From: Bryobacteraceae bacterium
GTDB taxonomy: Bacteria; Acidobacteriota; Terriglobia; Bryobacterales; Bryobacteraceae
Assembly: GCA_030039005.1 (NCBI GenBank)
Contig: JASHQT010000255.1
Coordinates: 1-8,442, forward strand
Reading direction: 5' to 3'
Length of the DNA: 8,442 nt
The translations under genes and the position numbers were made by a program. Under the pieces are notes generated by a model. That model was not told the origin of the DNA and did not search any database. It saw only the letters and a program-made list of their open reading frames with translations. This document shows positions 8,088-8,442 of this stretch, in pieces (the stretch's first letter is position 1; each line of letters opens with the position of its first letter).

Positions 8088-8116
8088 GACAACGAATTCA
8101 CGGACTGCGATTTCAC
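8084..8116 (-). promoter_or_regulatory. mdtA-mdtB junction: 25-nt gap bridged by a possible 10-codon minicistron
   Basis: Between the mdtA stop and the mdtB ATG there are 25 nt with no recognisable Shine-Dalgarno. A GTG at 8116-8114 overlaps the mdtA stop as GTGA. It opens a 10-codon frame (MKSQSVNSLS) whose TGA at 8086-8084 overlaps the mdtB ATG as ATGA. The bases are seen directly; whether ribosomes use this frame to hand over from mdtA to mdtB is speculation, and a frame this short can arise by chance. Confidence 0.3.
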
Positions 8117-8442
8117 GGCGTGGTGTTGGCGCTGCCGCCCGCCGAGGAATTGCTCCCGTGTCCCGGATTGTTCTTCTGGCCCGGCTGGCCCCGGACGGTC
8201 ACGCTAGCGCCGTTCTCTAAGCGGTCGAATCCACTGGTGGCGACCGTGACGCCCGCGTTGAGGCCCTGAACCGCGGTTTGCTCGTCGTTACTGTTGAGGA
8301 CCGTTACATTCTGGACCATGGCTTTGTTGCCTGAGTCGATGACGTACACGAAAGCGGTAGTGCCATTGTGCTGAACAGCCGCGGAAGGAACCAGGGTGAC
8401 CTTCCGCAGGGTCTTCACCAGCAGTTGAGCGTTGACGAATTG
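8113..8442 (-). CDS. mdtA: MdtA-like periplasmic adaptor (membrane fusion protein), C-terminal part only
   Basis: This is the last 109 codons of a membrane fusion protein; the N-terminus, lipid anchor or signal peptide, hairpin and lipoyl domain lie beyond the right edge. The reading frame is open to the edge and starts with QFVNAQLLVKTL, which matches the strand leading into the membrane-proximal domain in MdtA/AcrA-type adaptors (FVNARLLVDTL in E. coli MdtA, from memory). It continues with the family pattern VPSAAVQ, FVYVID, then GLNAGVTVATSGFDRLENGASVTVR. Adaptors of this type bridge the inner-membrane RND permease and the outer-membrane channel in the periplasm. The last ~25 residues are a Gly/Ser/Asn-rich tail that follows the end of the folded domain and is probably disordered. 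It stops (TGA at 8115-8113) 25 nt before the MdtB-like permease, so the two are almost certainly co-transcribed. The internal GTG at 8418 is not the true start. Family assignment is secure; the mdtA symbol rests on the neighbours as much as on this fragment. Confidence 0.9.
   Translation of the reverse strand, partial: QFVNAQLLVKTLRKVTLVPSAAVQHNGTTAFVYVIDSGNKAMVQNVTVLNSNDEQTAVQGLNAGVTVATSGFDRLENGASVTVRGQPGQKNNPGHGSNSSAGGSANTTP

Overview
The window is a single, gap-free stretch of an RND-type (resistance-nodulation-division) drug-efflux operon. Everything is encoded on the minus strand, so transcription runs from the right edge to the left edge. The order is: C-terminal end of a periplasmic adaptor (8442-8113, cut by the window edge), an MdtB-like permease (8087-4602), an MdtC-like permease (4605-1504), and an outer-membrane factor lipoprotein of the NodT/OprM type (1507-1, running off the left edge almost complete). 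The same adaptor / two permeases / outer-membrane channel arrangement is known from mdtABC of Escherichia coli and muxABC-opmB of Pseudomonas. It predicts a tripartite envelope-spanning pump whose inner-membrane part is a mixed trimer of two different permeases.

Genes are packed tightly. mdtA and mdtB are separated by 25 nt, mdtB and mdtC overlap by 4 nt (ATGA), and mdtC and the channel gene overlap by 4 nt (GTGA). This points to one message and translational coupling. No promoter, terminator, RNA gene, mobile element, CRISPR array or long non-coding stretch was found.

The feature that stands out is a roughly 127-residue Ser/Ala/Thr/Gly-rich segment (5765-5385) inside the MdtB-like permease. 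It sits exactly where relatives have a short beta-hairpin turn in the docking part of the second large periplasmic loop. The MdtC-like partner has only a few residues there. Both permeases otherwise keep the full family architecture and the proton-relay residues, so the insert looks tolerated or functional rather than a sign of decay.

The organism is a Gram-negative (diderm) bacterium with fairly high G+C (about 60% by eye). The style of the sequence would fit Acidobacteriota such as Solibacter relatives, but that is an impression only; nothing in the window fixes the phylum. By family, the pump would export lipophilic or amphiphilic compounds (drugs, bile-salt-like detergents, flavonoid-like plant compounds or siderophore-like molecules). 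The actual substrate cannot be read from the sequence.
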